In this document: positions 12,491 to 16,122 of the stretch, piece after piece
Layout of the letters: every line of letters starts with the position of its first letter
Numbering within the stretch: the first letter of the stretch is position 1
Assembly: GCA_902491415.1 (NCBI GenBank)
Contig: CABUHP010000014.1
Span: 1-16,122 of the forward strand
DNA: 16,122 nucleotides
Direction: 5' to 3'
DNA from: an uncultured Collinsella sp.
GTDB taxonomy: Bacteria; Actinomycetota; Coriobacteriia; Coriobacteriales; Coriobacteriaceae
Notes under the pieces: generated by a model
Told to the model about the DNA's origin: nothing
Seen by the model: only the letters and a program-made list of their open reading frames with translations
The model's database searches: none
Position numbers and translations under genes: made by a program

Positions 12491-12910
12491 CTAGACAAGT
12501 TTACCTTGGCAGTGATCGATCATATGCTGGATCATTTGTGCCTCAAAGCCCGCATAGTCGCGGCGGCACTCCTTCATCTTGCCGTCGACGATCTGGTCAA
12601 AGGCAACCTTGCACTTGATATAGCGCGTGGACTTGGTGACCTCCTCGTGCGTAAGGCAGCTCTCCTCCATCTTGCTGGCGCCCAGGCCAAACACCAGACG
12701 GGGGTTGTAGAGCACGTGGGGCTCGCCGGCATCGTCCAGGTAGACGCAAACCTTCTTGGTAACGCCAATCTGGTTAGCGGCAAGGCAGCCGGCATCGTCG
12801 AGCGACTTGATGGTATCGATCAGGTCCTGAGCGACCGACTCGTCCTCGACGGTCGCGACCTCGCAACGCTGGGACAGGATAGCCTCGTCGCGGCAGAGCT
12901 CTTTAATCAT
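12491..12910 (-). CDS. Peptide deformylase-like protein lacking the catalytic Glu
   Basis: A 139-aa paralogue in the peptide deformylase family. Motif I (GCLAANQIG, Gln47) is good. Motif II reads EESCLT, keeping ligand Cys85 but with Ser for Gly. Motif III reads QHMIDH: ligands His129 and His133 are kept, but the catalytic Glu is Met130. The codon is plainly ATG and the frame is clean, so this is not a frameshift. It could bind metal but should be a very poor deformylase by the known mechanism. I chose ATG 12910, with GGAGG 5 bases upstream; the outer ATG at 12922 overlaps that ribosome site. It stands alone with its own terminator. A regulatory, decoy or substrate-binding role is possible but unproven. 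Confidence 0.85.
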   Translation of the reverse strand: MIKELCRDEAILSQRCEVATVEDESVAQDLIDTIKSLDDAGCLAANQIGVTKKVCVYLDDAGEPHVLYNPRLVFGLGASKMEESCLTHEEVTKSTRYIKCKVAFDQIVDGKMKECRRDYAGFEAQMIQHMIDHCQGKLV

Positions 12911-13103
12911 ACGTTCCTCCATAGGGGTCGTTGTAACCGCTTAAGTATACGGTACCTACACAATTTCATGCGAAAGATACCGCCCGTCCGTTACAAACCG
13001 CCGAACATCAACATGTGAGGAACACCAACTTCACAAAGGCGATATAGTGGGTGAGTTCGTGTCAATCGGCCTAAACTCGGGGCCGAACAAGGAAAGGGTA
13101 TGC

Positions 13104-14417
13104 ATGGACGAACTATTTCACGTCAGCGAGCGCAAGTCCACAATCGGGACCGAACTCCGCGCTGGACTGACAACATTCCTGGCGATGGCCTACATCATCG
13201 CCGTCAACCCCGCGGTGCTCTCGGGCGCTGGCATCGATGCGGGAGCGCTCGCCTGCGCCACCTGCCTGGGCGCCGGCATCATGACCATCTGCATGGGTAT
13301 CTTCGCCAACCGCCCGCTCGCCTGCGCTTCGGGCCTGGGCATCAACGCCATGATCGCGGGCATCACCACCACCATGTGCGGCGGTGACTGGCACGTGGCC
13401 ATGAGCGTCATCTTCCTCGAGGGTGTCGTCATCCTGCTGCTCGTCCTGTGCGGCCTGCGCGAGGCCATCATGGACGCCATCCCCGTGGTCCTGCGCCACG
13501 CCATCTCGGTTGGTCTGGGCCTGTTTATCGCCATGATCGGCCTGTGCGACGCCGGCATCATCACCGCTGGTGCCGGTACGCTCGTCGGCCTGGGCGACAT
13601 CACTTCTCCCACCTTTATCGTCGGCATCATCTCCATCGTCGTGACGGTTGCCCTGGCCTCCCGCAACGTGCCGGGCTCGCTGCTCATCGGCATCATCGTC
13701 GCCGTTATCGCCGGTATCCCGTTGGGCGTCACCCATGCGCCCGAGGGCCTCATCGCACCACTCGACTTCTCGACCTTTGGCGCCCCGTTTGCCAGCACCG
13801 CCGACGGCAACATGGCCATCGTAAAGGTCCTGACCGACCCGATGCTGCTCGTCGTTGCCTTCTCGCTGCTCATGAGTGACTTCTTCGACACCATGGGTAC
13901 TGCGATGGCCGTCGCCAAGCAGGGCGAGTTCCTAACCGAGGACGGCAACGTCGAGGACATCCGCCCCATCCTGATCGTCGACTCCGTGGCCGCTGCTGCC
14001 GGTGGCTTTATGGGCGTCTCCTCCATCACCACGTTCGTCGAGTCCACCTCAGGCGCTGCCGACGGTGGCCGTACGGGCCTCACCTCCGTCACCACCGGCG
14101 TGCTGTTCATTCTCGCCGCGTTCTTCTCCCCCATCGTCACCATCGTTTCCAGCGCCGCCACCTGCGGTGCTCTGGTCTACGTAGGCTACCTCATGATGAG
14201 CGAGGCCTCCGAGATCGACTGGTCCGACGTGTCGCAGGGCTTCCCGGCGTTCATGATTGTCGCCGGCGTGCCCTTCACCTACTCCATCTCTGCCGGTATT
14301 GGCCTGGGCTTTATCGCCTACGTGATCGTCGCGCTCTTTAAGGGCGAGGCCTCCAAGATCAAGCCGCTCATGTGGATCGCAGCCCTCGCCTTCCTCGTCT
14401 ACTTCTTCGTAGCGTAG
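13104..14417 (+). CDS. AzgA-type purine permease (NCS2 superfamily)
   Basis: A 437-aa membrane transporter of the AzgA/PbuG/GhxP-type branch, which takes up adenine, guanine or hypoxanthine by proton symport. Signatures in order are ELRAGLTTFLAMAYIIAVNP near the N-terminus, ASGLGINAM, RHAISVGLGLFIAMIGL, DFFDTMGTAMAVAKQGE, SITTFVESTSG followed by GGRTGLT, and ATCGALVYVGYLM. The many hydrophobic segments suit the usual 14 helices in two inverted halves. I chose ATG 13104, with AAAGGG 5 bases upstream, over an ORF opening at 13047. It is divergent from the deformylase-like gene and followed by a strong terminator. No purine riboswitch was seen upstream. The exact base transported is not known. 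Confidence 0.93.
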   Translation: MDELFHVSERKSTIGTELRAGLTTFLAMAYIIAVNPAVLSGAGIDAGALACATCLGAGIMTICMGIFANRPLACASGLGINAMIAGITTTMCGGDWHVAMSVIFLEGVVILLLVLCGLREAIMDAIPVVLRHAISVGLGLFIAMIGLCDAGIITAGAGTLVGLGDITSPTFIVGIISIVVTVALASRNVPGSLLIGIIVAVIAGIPLGVTHAPEGLIAPLDFSTFGAPFASTADGNMAIVKVLTDPMLLVVAFSLLMSDFFDTMGTAMAVAKQGEFLTEDGNVEDIRPILIVDSVAAAAGGFMGVSSITTFVESTSGAADGGRTGLTSVTTGVLFILAAFFSPIVTIVSSAATCGALVYVGYLMMSEASEIDWSDVSQGFPAFMIVAGVPFTYSISAGIGLGFIAYVIVALFKGEASKIKPLMWIAALAFLVYFFVA

Positions 14418-14443
14418 CGGCAAAGCTGCCAAAGCAGAACACC

Positions 14444-14484
14444 AAAGCGCGGAGTCGCATCGAGCGGCTCCGCGCTTTGCTTTT
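14444..14484 (+). terminator. Intrinsic terminator of the purine permease gene
   Basis: AAAGCGCGGAG (14444-14454) pairs perfectly with CTCCGCGCTTT (14468-14478), then GC and TTTT. It lies 27 bases after the stop codon. Confidence 0.85.
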
Positions 14485-14624
14485 AAAGCCAGGCACCGCA
14501 CGGACGCGCGATGTATTGCCTCCCAAGTTTTGGACATTTTGCCCTCCAAGCGGCACTACCGCCGGCTACATCCTGCAGATATGCTGGGCGTAATCGCATA
14601 GGCCCTATGAGGATGGGAGTAACC

Positions 14625-16122
14625 ATGGCCGCCTTGTTCACGACCCCCAAGCGCAATGACAAAACCCCTGGAGCCCATTTTGTCGAGCCCGACGTGCGCC
14701 GTCGCATGCTGCTCGCACACGGCAGCTGGCGCCGCGTGACGCGCCGCATCGTTGTAGGCGCCGTATGCGCGCTTACGGTAAGCTCGCTGCTCATGCCGAG
14801 CATCTCGCTCGCAGCCGAGTGGGTGGACGTTGGCGGCGTCCGCCACGAAGCGGCCGCGGGCCCCACGGGAGACGCCGCCGGCACCTGGTCATGGGACGGC
14901 GCCGACGATATGAAGCTCAACGGCTATGACGGCGGCGCGATCGAGGCAGCGGGCAAGCTCAACGTAAGCTACGAGGGCAACAACACCGTCACTAACGACG
15001 ACGGCCGCGGCATCAAGGTTAAGGATGGCGCGAACGAGAACGCCGAGCTTAATATTCAGGGCGACGAGGGCGGCACGCTCAGCGTGACATCTACTGAGGA
15101 CGCTATCCTCTCCACGGGTAATATCAACATCGACGGAGCCGGATCCGTCAACGCCACGAGCACTGGGTTTGATGCCATCAATGCCGGAGGTGATCTCGCT
15201 ATCAAAGGTTCGGGCAACGTCAACGCCACGGGTGCATCGGATGGCATCAGGGCAAACGGCAATATCACGATTGACGACAGCGGAGCCGTCACCGCCAGGG
15301 CTACCAAGGACAAGGGTATTGGAGCCGACAAGAACCTCACCATCAAGGGTGGCGGGACGGTCGAGGCAAGCTCAGCCGATGGTGAGGCCCTTTGGAGCGG
15401 CGGTAATATCAACATCTCGGACGGCAGCCAGGTCAAGGCAAGCTCCGAGAAAGACGCTGCCGTCGAGGCCAAGGGCAGCCTCGCAGCCACAAACGCCTCC
15501 CTCAACGTAAACGGTGTTGAATATGGCGTCTATGCCCACAAGGGCATCACCCTCGATCATGCAAACGTGACGGTCCGTGCAAGTAAAGGCAGATACGGTG
15601 GCGCCAACGCCCTCTTCACCTACCAGGACGACATCGTCGTCAAGAACGGCTCCACCGTGGACGCGTTTGCGGAAGGCGAGGTTTCGGCTGCATTCTCCAC
15701 CAGAAACGATCGACCCAACGAGAAGGGCGGCCACATCTACATCAGCGACTCCGTTGTCAAGGCCATAGCCCGCTATGTCGAGAACGGCGACGGCCCCATC
15801 CCCTACAGCGAAAACCAAGATGGCGAGACGAGGCGCGAACCCCAAGGCGAGAACATCGGCATCATCGCCCAGACCAGCGAGGGCGTCACACCCGCAGTCA
15901 TCTCGATCATCCGCAGCAAGGTAACGGCCGAAGGAGATACAGCGGCAATCTTTGCCCGTGCCATGAGCGCTGACGGCAAGACAATCGGCACCATCAAGAT
16001 TGAGAACGCCGCCATCCAGACGCCCGAAGGCGGCAAGGTCATTGACTATCGCAAGCTCCGTGACGGCATCTACGAGGCAGGCCAAGCCATCGGCACGGGC
16101 GACGCCACGGTCGACTCCCTCT
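14625..16122 (+). CDS. Secreted beta-helix-like surface protein, N-terminal part
   Basis: An open frame of at least 499 codons running off the window. ATG 14625 has GGGAG 5 bases upstream; an in-frame ATG at 14607 has none. Residues 1-40 are basic (RRR, WRRVTRR), followed by a hydrophobic stretch IVVGAVCALTVSSLLMPSISLA and a likely signal cleavage near 63-64. Then comes TWSWDGADDMKLNGYDGGAIEA and a series of imperfect units of about 20-25 residues, each with a strand like GNINI, GDLAI, GNITI, NLTIK and a V-A/T-A-T-S strand. This pattern suggests a right-handed beta-helix, as in Cthe_2159-like carbohydrate-binding domains and adhesins. The C-terminus, where a cell-wall anchor might be, is not in the window. 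Function is inferred only from fold. Confidence 0.85.
   Translation, partial: MAALFTTPKRNDKTPGAHFVEPDVRRRMLLAHGSWRRVTRRIVVGAVCALTVSSLLMPSISLAAEWVDVGGVRHEAAAGPTGDAAGTWSWDGADDMKLNGYDGGAIEAAGKLNVSYEGNNTVTNDDGRGIKVKDGANENAELNIQGDEGGTLSVTSTEDAILSTGNINIDGAGSVNATSTGFDAINAGGDLAIKGSGNVNATGASDGIRANGNITIDDSGAVTARATKDKGIGADKNLTIKGGGTVEASSADGEALWSGGNINISDGSQVKASSEKDAAVEAKGSLAATNASLNVNGVEYGVYAHKGITLDHANVTVRASKGRYGGANALFTYQDDIVVKNGSTVDAFAEGEVSAAFSTRNDRPNEKGGHIYISDSVVKAIARYVENGDGPIPYSENQDGETRREPQGENIGIIAQTSEGVTPAVISIIRSKVTAEGDTAAIFARAMSADGKTIGTIKIENAAIQTPEGGKVIDYRKLRDGIYEAGQAIGTGDATVDSL

Noticed and set aside
12911..13103. Purine riboswitch upstream of the purine permease
   Set aside because: I looked for the three-way-junction core (TATAA, GGT..TCTACC-like loops) and did not find it.

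Overview
The window looks like the chromosome of a human-gut Coriobacteriia, most likely a Collinsella or close relative. This rests on a GC-rich Gram-positive gene style with strong AAGGAG/GGAGG ribosome sites, a bile salt hydrolase, an actinobacterial-type PdxR-PdxST vitamin B6 locus and a secreted repeat-rich surface protein of a kind I associate with Collinsella. It is an inference, with no database search behind it. No rRNA, tRNA, CRISPR array or transposase was found.

Layout. Positions 113-3190: a PdxR-type MocR regulator (minus) divergent from pdxS-pdxT, with a candidate operator/promoter between them. Positions 3191-3520: a gene-free gap packed with inverted repeats, ending in a structured ~149-bp element. 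Positions 3521-4432 (minus): an unusual protein with an acidic N-terminus, a MarR-like winged helix and a ~105-residue RGG tail. Positions 4647-5057: a small peptide deformylase-family protein. Positions 5133-5280: a second copy of the structured element. Positions 5284-6804 (minus): an XRE helix-turn-helix fused to an AlaA-like alanine aminotransferase, with a reiterated operator-like sequence upstream. Positions 6968-8855: a LysR regulator divergent from an EamA/DMT exporter. Positions 9084-11312: a Kup potassium transporter behind several palindromes. Positions 11394-12359 (minus): bile salt hydrolase. Positions 12491-12910 (minus): a second deformylase-like protein lacking the catalytic glutamate. 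Positions 13104-14417: an AzgA-type purine permease. Positions 14625 to the end: the first ~499 residues of a secreted beta-helix-like surface protein that runs off the window.

How the genes relate. The pdxR-pdxST block is one functional unit, PLP synthesis with its PLP-sensing regulator. The XRE-aminotransferase independently joins a DNA-binding domain to a PLP enzyme, and LysR-EamA is a classic regulator-target divergent pair. The rest are single-gene units separated by hairpin terminators.

The most novel signal is the pair of ~150-bp elements at 3368-3516 and 5133-5280. They share 11-mer ends, an apical GACCTTCTGGTC hairpin and a trailing hairpin with a GGTA loop. Their stems differ in sequence yet remain paired, which is what a conserved structured RNA, or a structure-selected DNA element, would look like. 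Both lie between convergent genes and begin 3-4 bases after the stop codon of the minus-strand gene.
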